Below, in pieces: positions 33,082 to 41,933 of a stretch of DNA of 61,464 nucleotides (the stretch's first letter is position 1; each line of letters begins with the position of its first letter). The stretch spans positions 1 through 61,464 of the forward strand of contig NZ_SNUA01000022.1 in NCBI RefSeq assembly GCF_004360225.1, written 5' to 3'. The notes beneath the pieces are model-generated. The model did not search any database and was not told the origin of the DNA. It saw only the letters and a program-made list of their open reading frames with translations. The translations under genes and the position numbers were made by a program. The DNA is from Alcanivorax sp. 24 (lineage in GTDB: Bacteria; Pseudomonadota; Gammaproteobacteria; Pseudomonadales; Alcanivoracaceae).

Positions 33082-33834
33082 ATGCGAAAACGTAATCACG
33101 ATAATACCAATCTCTCCCTTCATCACTCAGGCCCTTGGCAAGGCTACGATGTTCAGCTTCAACGAGGACCTCTCTTTATCCCCTATTTAGAGCGAATTCA
33201 CGAAACGATGACACGGGCTATCCACAGCCAGCCAAGAACTATGGCTGTGCGGGTGGATCTTGCTCTGCCGGTAAATGGGTATTATCGCCGAGGGGATCTA
33301 ATAGAACGGTTTATACAGTCATTGCGAGCTCAACTAGAGGCTGAGCTGATGAAACGTAAGCGGGATGGAAGGACAGCACCTCGGTGTCGACTCGAATATG
33401 TTTGCGTGAGAGAGCAAGGCGTGTCTCATCAGCACCACTTTCATGTGTGCTTGTTTCTGAACGGGGATTGCTACCGAGGCCTTGGCGAAATGCCGCGAGC
33501 AAATGGGATGGGCGAGTTCGATCCTGATATCCCGGCGGACCCTCGCATTGCAAGTCCAGATGGTTTGGCAAAACGTATTGTCGCGGCTTGGGCCCGTGCG
33601 TTGGGGTGGACTATGGAGCAAGCGGTGGGGTTGGTGCATTTTCCGGAAGGCGGTGTCTACCGGATAAAGCGGCATTCGGTAGTGTGCGATAGTCAGATAG
33701 CAGGATTATTTAACCGACTTAGTTATTTGGCCAAAGAGGACACAAAGCAGTTTGGAGATGGTTTCCGGAACCTTCGGTGCAGTCGGGGGGAAGGTCGTAA
33801 CGGTTATATTTTACCGCCAAGCCCTATCGCATGA
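33082..33834 (+). CDS. Inovirus Gp2 / YagK-YfjJ C-terminal domain protein
   Basis: The 250-residue product matches the inovirus Gp2-like (YagK/YfjJ) family carried by P4-like satellites and prophage remnants. Visible landmarks are RVDLALP near residue 56, LEYVCVREQGVSHQHHFHVC with a His cluster around 113-123, and the late GVYRIKRHS and FNRLSYLAKEDTK. The His-hydrophobic-His cluster recalls rolling-circle replication initiators, so a replication role is plausible. An AlpA-type regulator gene follows on the same strand. Confidence 0.8.
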   Translation: MRKRNHDNTNLSLHHSGPWQGYDVQLQRGPLFIPYLERIHETMTRAIHSQPRTMAVRVDLALPVNGYYRRGDLIERFIQSLRAQLEAELMKRKRDGRTAPRCRLEYVCVREQGVSHQHHFHVCLFLNGDCYRGLGEMPRANGMGEFDPDIPADPRIASPDGLAKRIVAAWARALGWTMEQAVGLVHFPEGGVYRIKRHSVVCDSQIAGLFNRLSYLAKEDTKQFGDGFRNLRCSRGEGRNGYILPPSPIA

Positions 33835-33859
33835 GAAAAATACCGAGGCGTTAATCATC

Positions 33860-34066
33860 ATGAAGATCATGCGGTTGAAAGAAGTTATGGATACCACCGG
33901 GCTGAAGCGGTCAGCCATTTATAAAGCGATCTCTGAAGGGCGCTTTCCCAAACAAGTCAGTTTAGGCGCGCGTGCAGCAGGCTGGGTGGCTGATGAAATA
34001 GAGTCTTGGATTGTGGAACGGATACAAGAACGTGACATGGCGTACGAAGGAAAAAAGAAAAGCTGA
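33860..34066 (+). CDS. alpA: AlpA family regulator
   Basis: This 68-residue protein is an AlpA/MerR-like winged-helix regulator (MRLKEVMDTTGLKRSAIYKA, then EGRFPKQVSLGARAAGWVAD). In E. coli AlpA controls expression of the integrase or excision genes of a cryptic P4-like prophage. It starts 25 bases after the Gp2-like gene. A possible target is the integrase now truncated at 60952-61343. Confidence 0.9.
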   Translation: MKIMRLKEVMDTTGLKRSAIYKAISEGRFPKQVSLGARAAGWVADEIESWIVERIQERDMAYEGKKKS

Positions 34067-34075
34067 TAGTGAGAA

Positions 34076-34099
34076 GGGCCTCTATCGATGTAGAGGCCC
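34076..34099 (+). terminator. Hairpin after alpA
   Basis: gggcctcta and tagaggccc form a perfect 9-bp stem with a 6-base loop, 9 bases past the alpA stop. No strong T run follows. Confidence 0.6.
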
Positions 34100-34153
34100 G
34101 GATATTGGTGCTGGTGAGGTTGTGTTCTTCGGTAGTTTATCGGTGAGCTTAAC

Positions 34154-34600
34154 TTATTGATTTTCTTCGATCTCTATGGCCATGCCCACGATCCCAAGAA
34201 TTGCAAGAATAAACACGATGTAAACATAGTGCTTTATATCGTAGCCAGATGTGGTCTTGTTCAGGAATGAAGTCAGGACAGCGTACTCGAGAACCCACTT
34301 TGATCCTGCCAGGATAGACAAGATAAGGGCTGACACCTTTATCTTGGTGGTGGACCCTATATAGGTGAAATAAGCTATCGCGATGACAGAGATGAGAATT
34401 CCCGTCTTTAGAGAACTGTAGAGGGCGTGTGGTGCCATGCCTGGCTCTAACATCAACGCCTTTAGATATGAAGAGGCAAAAAGTCCTTCGAGGAAGCCGT
34501 CGCTTTCCGGGGATATTATGATTCGGGATGCTGCCAGGTAAGCGATCACCATGGCAACGTAGATGGCGTTTGTCTGTTCTTTGTGTTGTTCATTTTTCAC
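34154..34600 (-). CDS. Small integral membrane protein, unknown
   Basis: The 148-residue product has about four hydrophobic segments (for example YVAMVIAYLAASRIII, ISVIAIAYFTYIG, VSALILSILAGS and YVYIVFILAILGIVGMAI) and charged ends. I recognise no family. It lies downstream of a lipoprotein gene on the same strand and has lower GC than its neighbours. It may be part of a small envelope-related cargo unit. Confidence 0.55.
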   Translation of the reverse strand: MKNEQHKEQTNAIYVAMVIAYLAASRIIISPESDGFLEGLFASSYLKALMLEPGMAPHALYSSLKTGILISVIAIAYFTYIGSTTKIKVSALILSILAGSKWVLEYAVLTSFLNKTTSGYDIKHYVYIVFILAILGIVGMAIEIEENQ

Positions 34601-34665
34601 TGTCTTTTCTCGGTTTGTGCTATGAAAGGAGGAATTGAACGACGGTCCTTGGTGGTAGCTGGCGT

Positions 34666-35328
34666 TTATCCGTCAAAGGTGTAGGTGCCAGAGCCATGAT
34701 CTGTGACGATTTGGGCTTCGATAATGTTACATTGATGATCGACTTGTATTTTGAGTGTCTCACCGTATTTTATTTTCTTGGGTAGAGGGTGCCGAAGGCT
34801 CCCACCAGGGCCCTCCATTACCCGATAAATACGGCAGTTCCCCCGATTCACAGTTAGTTCTTTAATTTCAAGCTCATCGACCAGGCTCAAAATGTTGACG
34901 AACTTGAGTTCGGAGCGATATCCGGAGAAGTACTCGGGTTCGTAGTGTCTTGAGACCTTCATGTAGTTTGAGGGCTTGAATTTATCCGGGTTTTGGGCTT
35001 TGTAGTCCTGATATTCCTGATGTGCCGCCATTTCCTCGGCAACAATGCTGTCTATGCGTGCTTTGTGTTCCTGTGTGACCTCCAGGATTTCGGCGGCGGT
35101 CAGCCCATGGAGATCTTCGAGGTCATTGACGTAGACGTGACCACCTATCTCGTATTCCTCGAGGTATTTGATGACAAGAGCGTCGAACTCCTCCTGTTGA
35201 TCCTCGGGAAGGCTGTTCAAGAGTGCCAAGTACGAGGTTTTCCGGGATTCCCGGGTGCTGATGTCCAAAGTAGGATCGAAGCAGCCGGATAGCAGCGTAA
35301 GCACGCAGAGGGTCCATATGAGTCTCAT
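34666..35328 (-). CDS. Lipoprotein of unknown function
   Basis: The start at 35328 is chosen because MRLIWTLCVLTLLSGC is a complete lipoprotein signal with the lipidated Cys at residue 16. The upstream extension of the frame lacks such a feature. The 220-residue product is acidic and mostly helical in its first half (EDQQEEFDALVIKYLEEYE), with beta-rich sequence towards the end. The ATG overlaps the stop of the small membrane protein gene upstream. The function is unknown. Confidence 0.65.
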   Translation of the reverse strand: MRLIWTLCVLTLLSGCFDPTLDISTRESRKTSYLALLNSLPEDQQEEFDALVIKYLEEYEIGGHVYVNDLEDLHGLTAAEILEVTQEHKARIDSIVAEEMAAHQEYQDYKAQNPDKFKPSNYMKVSRHYEPEYFSGYRSELKFVNILSLVDELEIKELTVNRGNCRIYRVMEGPGGSLRHPLPKKIKYGETLKIQVDHQCNIIEAQIVTDHGSGTYTFDG

Positions 35329-35576
35329 GGGTTTTTTCTCTTTGATGTTGAGGGCTTGCCCTCTGTTTGGTCGGAATGAGGCGGGTCCAGAGGAGGTTGG
35401 CGCCATAGCTGTGAGGCGCCGATGATCCCCAGGATCAGGGCGCCGGAAGCGGCGAGCTTGCCGATCTTCTCATCGGTTGCTCCGAAGAGCAGGGCAACAA
35501 GTAAAGCGGCCACTCCCAGCCCCACAATCACGATTGCGAGGGCGCTCTCCCGTCTCGGGTTGCGATGGGGTTTCAC
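35325..35576 (-). CDS. Small membrane protein, unknown
   Basis: The 83-residue protein has a hydrophobic pair (ALAIVIVGLGVAALLVALLF and LAASGALILGIIGAS) and a basic, proline-rich cytoplasmic tail. Its stop overlaps the start of the lipoprotein gene by four bases, so the two form a unit. No family is recognised. Confidence 0.5.
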   Translation of the reverse strand: MKPHRNPRRESALAIVIVGLGVAALLVALLFGATDEKIGKLAASGALILGIIGASQLWRQPPLDPPHSDQTEGKPSTSKRKNP

Positions 35577-35710
35577 TCAGTATTCCTTTTCCGAGTTGTT
35601 GCACTAGGACTATTCGTACGTTTATTGGGGGTTCGTCCCCGAGATCTAGCACAAGCAAACTGGCCGATTGCCTTCGCACTTTACTTGTTGCGGAATAGCT
35701 GGCAGGCGGA

Positions 35711-35740
35711 AAGAGCCCGGGAGAAATTCCCCCGGGCGTT
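35711..35740 (-). terminator. Terminator of the PKD-repeat lipoprotein gene
   Basis: gcccggg (35715-35721) and cccgggc (35731-35737) form a strong stem. On the minus strand tcttt follows it. It lies 17 bases past the stop of the gene at 35754. Confidence 0.7.
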
Positions 35741-35753
35741 CTAGTTGTAGAGT

Positions 35754-37751
35754 TCAGATCCTGAGAGTCAGAGTGATGTTGGATTCAAACCGTTTTCCTG
35801 TCTCCACGACATCGAATGAGAACCGCACTTTGACTTGATTGACGTTGATACGGCCTACGTTCAAGTCGAAGCTGACCGTACTGCCTTTGGTGATCGTTTG
35901 GCCCGTATAGAGCCCATCGATCAGCGGGTTGAGGTGATCGTAGCCTGGCGTGATGACGACGGCTTCTACGTTGTCGAGCGTGTAGTCTCCTCCGATGGCG
36001 GTAATCCGATACTCTTCGAGAGTGACGTAGTTCGGGCAGGAGCCCACGCACGTCTCGGTCTTAGACATTGACCCGTTGGAGACATACGACAATGTCTCAT
36101 CGTTCCAACTGCCGAAGGAGTAGGACTCCAGTTTCAGACCGTCTATAAGCGGATCCACAGCCGTGACTTTCACCGTAACCGGATCACTGTCGTACTCGCC
36201 GTCGTTAACAACCAGTTGGACGATGTAGTCTCCTGCGATGTCAGGGGTGAAGGAAGGCGCGACACTGGTGGGGTCAGTCAGTTCAGTAAGGTCGCTGCCC
36301 GTCGGCGTTGAACGGAACGACCAGCTGTAGCTGATGACATCGTCGTTGGGGTCGATGCTGTTAGAGCCATCGAGCGTCACGAGATCGCCGATATTGACGG
36401 TCTGGTCCTCGCCTGCGTCTGCGGTAGGTTTACGGTTCAGCTCGGTTGCCGTGATAACGACGCGCGCCGGTTCGCTTTCTTGTCCTCCTTCGGTGACGAT
36501 GAGTTCAATGGTGTACGAACCAGCAACGTCGGTCCGGATACTAATTTCCCTCCAAGTGTTAATTTTGGTATCAATCTCCGCATTGGAGCCTTCCGGCCTT
36601 GAGACCAGCGTCCAGGTCCCTCGGAGAATGCGTCCTTCCGGATCGTAGCTGCCATCAGCATCAAGGTTAACGACCTCGCCCACCATTGCTGACGTAGTGC
36701 TAGCGTTGATGACTGCGACCGGCGGCAGGTCTACTTCTTGTGCCGTGATCGTAACGTTGGCGTTGTCGCTGTCTTCTTGACTGTCATTGACAACCAGACT
36801 TACTACATAGTCCCCTTCGACATCTGCCGTGAAGCTCGGGGATACCGTGGTGTCACCAGAGAGCTCTGCATTGCTTCCCGCAGGCCGGGTTACGAAGTGC
36901 CACTGATAGGTGATCTGATCGTTGTCGGCGTCGTGACTGCTGCTGCCATCCAGAGTAACGGTGTCGCCGACATTAACGGTCTGATTACCGCCTGGGTTAG
37001 CGACGGGCTTGCTGTTGGGCGTACTGGCAGTAACTACAACTTCGTCAGGGGTGCTGTCCACCACGCCGTCGTTCACCACCAGTGACAAACGGTATTCACC
37101 GTCCACGTCCGGAGTGAATGCGGCCACGACGGAACTCGCGTCTTCCAGTACCGCCGCACTGCCGTCCGGCACGGATACAAACGACCACTGGTAGGTCAGA
37201 AGATCGCCGTCGGCGTCTTGGCTGTCACGGCCGTCCACCTCGACCCGTTGTCCGGTCTTCACGGATTGGTCGTCACCAGCGTGCGCCGTGGGTGCGCTAT
37301 TGGCAGAGGCCACCGTGATGGTGACGGTATCCGCTTTGCTGTTGGCCTTGCCGTCGCTGACGATCAGTTCGACCTCGTACGTGCCTTCCATGTCCGCAAC
37401 GAAGGTCGGTTTGACGGCACTCTTATCGCTCAGCTCCGCGCTTGTGCTGCGATCCGGTACAAAGACGAACCTCCAGCGATAGGTCAGGGGATCGTTATCC
37501 TCGTCAAAACTGGCGGAGCCATCGAGGGTAACGGTATCCCCTACCTTGACGTTCTGATCCGGTCCGGCATCCGCCTTGGGATACACGTTAATGGTGCCGG
37601 GCGGTGGTCCGTTGTCGTCTCCGCCGTCGTCGGGATTAGTGGGTGGGGTGCCGCCGTTATTACCAGGGTGGCTGCCGCCACCGCTGCCACCACAGGCGGT
37701 GAGAATCAAGCAGGCCAGGATAAGACTGAGGCCGGTCCATCGTTTGATCAT
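35754..37751 (-). CDS. Surface lipoprotein with five PKD-like repeats
   Basis: The start at 37751 (MIKRWTGLSLI) has aaaggag upstream. The 665-residue protein begins with a lipobox (LILTAC, Cys22), then a Gly/Asn/Pro-rich linker. Five tandem domains of about 95 residues follow, each with the pattern A-G-x-DQ-V-G-D-V-LDGS-S, then YxWxFxxxP-GS and GxYxVxLVVNDG. These are PKD/REJ-type immunoglobulin-like repeats. The fourth is divergent. A final unique domain (about residues 500-665) contains a CVGSC pair. It should be exposed on the cell surface, where adhesion or polysaccharide binding is plausible. Confidence 0.8.
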   Translation of the reverse strand: MIKRWTGLSLILACLILTACGGSGGGSHPGNNGGTPPTNPDDGGDDNGPPPGTINVYPKADAGPDQNVKVGDTVTLDGSASFDEDNDPLTYRWRFVFVPDRSTSAELSDKSAVKPTFVADMEGTYEVELIVSDGKANSKADTVTITVASANSAPTAHAGDDQSVKTGQRVEVDGRDSQDADGDLLTYQWSFVSVPDGSAAVLEDASSVVAAFTPDVDGEYRLSLVVNDGVVDSTPDEVVVTASTPNSKPVANPGGNQTVNVGDTVTLDGSSSHDADNDQITYQWHFVTRPAGSNAELSGDTTVSPSFTADVEGDYVVSLVVNDSQEDSDNANVTITAQEVDLPPVAVINASTTSAMVGEVVNLDADGSYDPEGRILRGTWTLVSRPEGSNAEIDTKINTWREISIRTDVAGSYTIELIVTEGGQESEPARVVITATELNRKPTADAGEDQTVNIGDLVTLDGSNSIDPNDDVISYSWSFRSTPTGSDLTELTDPTSVAPSFTPDIAGDYIVQLVVNDGEYDSDPVTVKVTAVDPLIDGLKLESYSFGSWNDETLSYVSNGSMSKTETCVGSCPNYVTLEEYRITAIGGDYTLDNVEAVVITPGYDHLNPLIDGLYTGQTITKGSTVSFDLNVGRINVNQVKVRFSFDVVETGKRFESNITLTLRI

Positions 37752-37960
37752 GATGACTCCTTTAGGTATTGAAGCTGCCAATCGGCAAAAGGGACCCGAA
37801 CCGGGTGCAGGGGGAGGTCCTCTGTGTGCTCTTCCGTGCCGTATCACCGCTTATGTGGCTTTGCCGTTTCTCCCCAAAAGGTGGTCAGCCGGGCAATGAC
37901 GCCAGAGCGGTGTTTTGAGTTATTTCAAGTTCGGAAAGTGAGGGCTGGTTCACGGATTCC

Positions 37961-38035
37961 GTACTAATTAAGTATGGTATAAATATACTTTTGAGGTCTA
38001 TTTATGCCATACGACAAAAGTATGGATATTCCATA
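37961..38035. promoter_or_regulatory. Cluster of palindromes upstream of the XRE regulator
   Basis: Several related palindromes lie together: TACT-N5-AGTA (37962-37974), AAGTAT...ATACTT (37970-37990) and the perfect TATGGA-TAT-TCCATA (38021-38035), with tatgccata between them. They occupy the 318-bp gap between the divergent PKD lipoprotein and XRE genes, and look like multiple operators for the XRE protein. Confidence 0.6.
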
Positions 38036-38069
38036 GTGTGCTAGGGGTCATCCATGCTGAGGCCCCCTA

Positions 38070-38405
38070 ATGTCAGGCTTTCACACGCGTCTGAAGTCAG
38101 CCCGGCGACGCCTGGGAATGACCCAGGAACAATTGGCCTTTGAGCTGGAGGTGACCAAAGCCTCCGTGTCTGCCTGGGAAAATGACCGGGAAAAGCCGGG
38201 CTTTCGTTTACTGCACAGGCTGAGCATGGTGCTCGGCGTCTCGTTGGACGAGCTGGTCTACGGCGAGGGGGAGGGCGGTCTGCCGGAAACCCCGAAGGCC
38301 TTGTCGGCACGCAATGATGCGGAGGAAGCGTTGTTGCTCTCCTTCCGTCGCATGCCGGTCAAGCGACGCCAGGCCCTCCTGGCCTTGATGGAGACGCTGG
38401 ATTAG
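38070..38405 (+). CDS. XRE family transcriptional regulator
   Basis: The 111-residue protein has a Cro/CI helix-turn-helix in its first 60 residues (RRRLGMTQEQLAFELEVTKA, then VSAWENDREKP). The C-terminal part is short and helical, without a protease or dimerisation domain that I recognise. It probably represses its own promoter through the palindromes just upstream. Its 3' end overlaps the convergent directionality-factor-like gene by 47 bases. Confidence 0.85.
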   Translation: MSGFHTRLKSARRRLGMTQEQLAFELEVTKASVSAWENDREKPGFRLLHRLSMVLGVSLDELVYGEGEGGLPETPKALSARNDAEEALLLSFRRMPVKRRQALLALMETLD

Positions 38406-39303
38406 CGTCGGAGGGATGAGCCAGTCCCAGCTTTTGGCGCAGCCCGGAGGGCGGTACCTCACCTGACTTGGGACCGCTCTTATGCGGTTCGGAGCCGGAA
38501 GCGTCCGGCGGGAACTCTTCCACCACCTCCAGCCCTTCATCCTCACTGTATTCAAAGGCCCCGTTGGCCAGCCCCGCTCTGGCGGCGGCATCCAGGGCAG
38601 CCTGATCGAACCCGCGAGCCGCCAGGGTCTCCGCCAGATCGCGAGCCTCGACCAGGGCCACGTCGAGAGGCTGCTCTTCACGCAGGGTCAAATCCACGTA
38701 GTAGATCGCGGTGCCGTGACTTTGCCGGGTGCTCTTGCCGCGCAGTTTCAGACACAGCGGCAGGGTGGCGAGGTGCCCGCCGGACAGGGCGTGGTAATAG
38801 TGCAGCCGGGCGGTGAGGGTACGGATGCTGTTGTAGCTGGTGGTTCGAAACAGAAACACACCGACATCATCGTCATCGCCAATCCGGACGCTCAACCGGG
38901 CGTAGGGTTTGCAAGCGCCCTCGCCGGCCAGCGGGCACGCCTCCGGCCCGGGACAGGGTAAGGACTGAACGCCGTCCTCGGTCCGCCGCCGGCAGGTTTC
39001 CCCATCCCCCACACACAGAGGACGTCCCGTGTTGCGATCGAAACGGGTGTAATCGGCTCTCAGGTTGAGATCCGGATCGTTGAACAACAGCCGCACGGGT
39101 AGGCTCCGTAGCTTGCCGCCGGGGGCGTCCGCACGCAGCTGTCCGTCCAGAGGGTGGGTGACCCAGCCCTGGCGGGTCTGGATCTGGGTGGTGAGCGTGA
39201 ACTGATCGTCTTTTTCCGGCCGACGTTTGCCGTCTTTTTCGACGATGCGGCCGATGCTGATCCGGCCGATCACGGGCGGCGTGATGGAAAGACCTTTAAT
39301 CAT
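38359..39303 (-). CDS. Gp3-like recombination directionality factor-like protein
   Basis: This 314-residue protein resembles products often labelled 'hydrolase or metal-binding protein' on Pseudomonas and Xanthomonas integrative elements. They are related to phiC31 Gp3-type directionality factors. A Cys cluster spans about residues 97-131 (CVGDGETCRRR, then CPGPEACPLAGEGACKPYARL), probably binding zinc. The C-terminal 60 residues are disordered and proline-rich. It belongs to the minus-strand block with YqaJ, DUF932 and RadC. The family call is moderately confident; the role in excision is by analogy. Confidence 0.6.
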   Translation of the reverse strand: MIKGLSITPPVIGRISIGRIVEKDGKRRPEKDDQFTLTTQIQTRQGWVTHPLDGQLRADAPGGKLRSLPVRLLFNDPDLNLRADYTRFDRNTGRPLCVGDGETCRRRTEDGVQSLPCPGPEACPLAGEGACKPYARLSVRIGDDDDVGVFLFRTTSYNSIRTLTARLHYYHALSGGHLATLPLCLKLRGKSTRQSHGTAIYYVDLTLREEQPLDVALVEARDLAETLAARGFDQAALDAAARAGLANGAFEYSEDEGLEVVEEFPPDASGSEPHKSGPKSGEVPPSGLRQKLGLAHPSDANPASPSRPGGPGVA

Positions 39304-39479
39304 GGGGAGTTATCCTCTTGAATATTAGGTGTTTGGGCCGAAAAGTAGATACCGATTCGGAAAATGCCGTGTGACGTGGGTGGGAGGCCTCCGTGGAGTA
39401 AGCGAGGTAACCGCCTTGTTTTCTTGATCGCCTCGGGTTTTCTGGTTGGGAGCACCGGTTTGTTCTATAGGGGGGATGC

Positions 39480-40799
39480 ATGTCCGAAAGCTACAGGGCG
39501 CCTCACCAGCCTCATATTCCGTACGCGCTATTAGCTGAAGAGTCGGAAGAAGAGCGGTTGATCTCGATCGAAGCGCTTGCCCAAGATCAAGTATTTGGGT
39601 TTCGGGTAAGAAATATGGCTCGAATCCAAAAGGCTAAAGGGGGCGATGACGCGGTCACGTTGCGCTGCCCGGTATGTTTTTCGGCGCTGCAGGTCCATTC
39701 CAAAAAGCTGAAGATGGGCGGTGATCATGTCCTCTATTTCTCTCACGCTCCGAATACGGCTAAGGGCTGCGATCTGGCCAGAGAGTCGGGGCTTGCAAGG
39801 GGTGTGATCGAGGCGCTGATCTATGATGGTGTTCGCGAAAGTGAAAAGCACAGAAAACTGAAGGAATGGGTCGCCAAGCTGGTTCACATCAGCCCAGGGC
39901 TGGAACTTGAGTCTCTTGATACGCGCTACGTGACTGGTGTTGGGAATGACGGTCGGAAACATCGCAGAAAGCCAGATGTCCTGCTCAAAAAGGGCGGCAA
40001 GAGGGTTGCGATAGAGCTTCAGGTAAGCCCTCTGTTTACCCAGGTTATCGCGGATCGGCATGTTGCCTACAGTGAGTTGGACATCCCATTGGTTTGGGTG
40101 GCGGAGAACTTTACGCCGGGAAGAGAGAGCGCCTTCCATAAAGACATCACCGAGCAGAATGGAGGCTTTATTTTCTCTCTGGACGATCAGGTAAGGTCAT
40201 TATCAGAAGAGAAAGGCCGGCTGTTTTTGAGGATGTGGCGGCGGCTCTATCTGCATCATAGGGATGGCTACTTTTGGAAACAGGCCCTGGTTGAACTGTC
40301 GGACCTGGATTTGCACCTGCTTCAGAGCGGAAGTGAGCAGTATTTCGATGTTCAAGCGGGGCTTTCAGTGGGGCTGTTGGCTCAGATTGAAGAGCGGATC
40401 ATTGAAGACAGCGAGCCGGGCGAGTTCGACTATGGGATATATCATTCAAGGCTGGAATCCTTGGGGATTGGAGATGTTGATAGCTACCATTCGCTAATAA
40501 AAATCCTGCTTTCTATTAGGGATGGTCGGGTGTATAGCCGCCAATCATGGAAGTGGCTGGCTAATCAGGCCTTGAATCACCAGGCTGAGCACATACGGCT
40601 CATCGCGTACGCAGCAAAGACGTATGATCGTGATGCTGACCTTTTTCCAAAGGGGGCGAAGCAGTACGCAAGACTTTCAGGTCTGTGGAGCGGGGCGCGG
40701 TCTTCGGTGTCCGAGCCGATGGTAAAACTGCTGCTGGCTCTTCTGCCTGAACTAAAGCCCTTGGAAGCCAAGGTTTTTTCTCGAAATGAGGCGGGTTAG
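39480..40799 (+). CDS. CoiA-like / DUF6035-type nuclease protein
   Basis: The 439-residue protein resembles CoiA-like competence nucleases and the DUF6035 group. An N-terminal Cys pair (LRCPVCFSAL) may bind zinc with the following His (YFSHAPN) and Cys. A nuclease core then reads RRKPDVLLKKGGKRVAIELQ, the D...ExQ arrangement of PD-(D/E)XK enzymes. The C-terminal half is helical. It lies on the opposite strand between two members of a conserved element block and has lower GC than both, so it is probably inserted cargo, perhaps for defence or DNA uptake control. Confidence 0.65.
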   Translation: MSESYRAPHQPHIPYALLAEESEEERLISIEALAQDQVFGFRVRNMARIQKAKGGDDAVTLRCPVCFSALQVHSKKLKMGGDHVLYFSHAPNTAKGCDLARESGLARGVIEALIYDGVRESEKHRKLKEWVAKLVHISPGLELESLDTRYVTGVGNDGRKHRRKPDVLLKKGGKRVAIELQVSPLFTQVIADRHVAYSELDIPLVWVAENFTPGRESAFHKDITEQNGGFIFSLDDQVRSLSEEKGRLFLRMWRRLYLHHRDGYFWKQALVELSDLDLHLLQSGSEQYFDVQAGLSVGLLAQIEERIIEDSEPGEFDYGIYHSRLESLGIGDVDSYHSLIKILLSIRDGRVYSRQSWKWLANQALNHQAEHIRLIAYAAKTYDRDADLFPKGAKQYARLSGLWSGARSSVSEPMVKLLLALLPELKPLEAKVFSRNEAG

Positions 40800-40834
40800 C
40801 CGCAATGCTAAATGGCCGTCCGCCCCGGAAGAGA

Positions 40835-41836
40835 TCATGTACGTATCAGAAATCGGCGTGTGCCCGGTTTGACTTTCCCGTAGCGCTTGAGCAATCCGGG
40901 ATGGACCTGGAGCAGCCGTTCATTGTCCAGCACGGTACTGTCGGCGCTGCGCTTCCAGGACACCTCGCCGTTACCAAAAAGGGCGCGGGATGCGTGGCCC
41001 ATGGCCTGTTGGAGGCGTTGCTTGAGCCGGGATTCCCGCGCCTGTAGCCGGGCCAGGTGCTCGCGCAGATCCAGCAGCTCGTCGAAATCGCCGCACAGTC
41101 CGGCGTCGTCGGTGAAATCCAGCACCGCCCCGTCGTCGTGGGGGTAGAGCGCCCGCAGGGCCCGGTCCGACGAGGCGCTGCCGTCCACGGGGGGCGGCGT
41201 GTCGTTCTCGACGTGGCGCCAGAACGTCCGCTCCCGTTCGATCAATCGCTCGATCACGGCGTCGTCCCGTGGGATGCGGAAGATTTTCATCTCATGGCCG
41301 CAGAGCAGCACGCAGACATCGGCCGCCTGTTTGCCGGTGACGGCCAACTGGTGTTGGACCTGGCATTGAACGTAGTCCGGTACCCCGTCCCGCCAGAGGC
41401 GGGCGCCGTACTCTCCGGCGGTCTTGCACTCCAGGATCTGGACGTCGGGATGCCCGACCACGGTGTAGTCCAGATTGGCGAGCATCCAGGCCTTGTCCGA
41501 ATCCGGATGTTGCAGGACCGCGTGGACGCGGCGCACCTTGCGGCCGGTGTGACGGGCGTAGGCGTCGGCCACGATGGGTTCCAGCACGGTGCCCCAATAC
41601 AGGGGGGAGGCGAGGTCGTCCTGAGGCGCGGTGGGCAACGCGTCCTCCCTCCCGGTTTTGATCATCCACAGCTCCAGGGGGGACTGATAGGGATTGAGGC
41701 CGATGGCGCTGGCGGCGTCGCTGCCACCCAGGCCTTGTTTGCGGACTTCGAGCCAGTCTGCTCGGCTGAGACGTTTGGTGGAGACTAGGCGCAGAGCCGG
41801 GCGGCGCCGTTGTGGGCGATGAGGGTGAGGGTTCAT
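40835..41836 (-). CDS. YqaJ family viral recombinase/exonuclease
   Basis: The start at 41836 (MNPHPHRPQ) has ggagtacg upstream. The 333-residue product carries the YqaJ/lambda-exonuclease signature: RKQGLGGSDAASAIGLNPY, then LEPIVADAYARHTGRKVRRV, and ILECKTAGE with the catalytic E-x-K. VQCQVQHQLAVTG follows. It should resect double-strand ends for recombination of the element. The C terminus is a coiled-coil (LREHLARLQARESRLKQRLQ). Confidence 0.9.
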   Translation of the reverse strand: MNPHPHRPQRRRPALRLVSTKRLSRADWLEVRKQGLGGSDAASAIGLNPYQSPLELWMIKTGREDALPTAPQDDLASPLYWGTVLEPIVADAYARHTGRKVRRVHAVLQHPDSDKAWMLANLDYTVVGHPDVQILECKTAGEYGARLWRDGVPDYVQCQVQHQLAVTGKQAADVCVLLCGHEMKIFRIPRDDAVIERLIERERTFWRHVENDTPPPVDGSASSDRALRALYPHDDGAVLDFTDDAGLCGDFDELLDLREHLARLQARESRLKQRLQQAMGHASRALFGNGEVSWKRSADSTVLDNERLLQVHPGLLKRYGKVKPGTRRFLIRT

Positions 41837-41933
41837 GGGGCGTACTCCATAACCGGGCCGTGCGGCAGCCGCTCGGCTGTCGCAGGGCTTGGATCGAGAA
41901 GGGAGAGAGAAGACGAGATCGGGGAAGAGTGGG

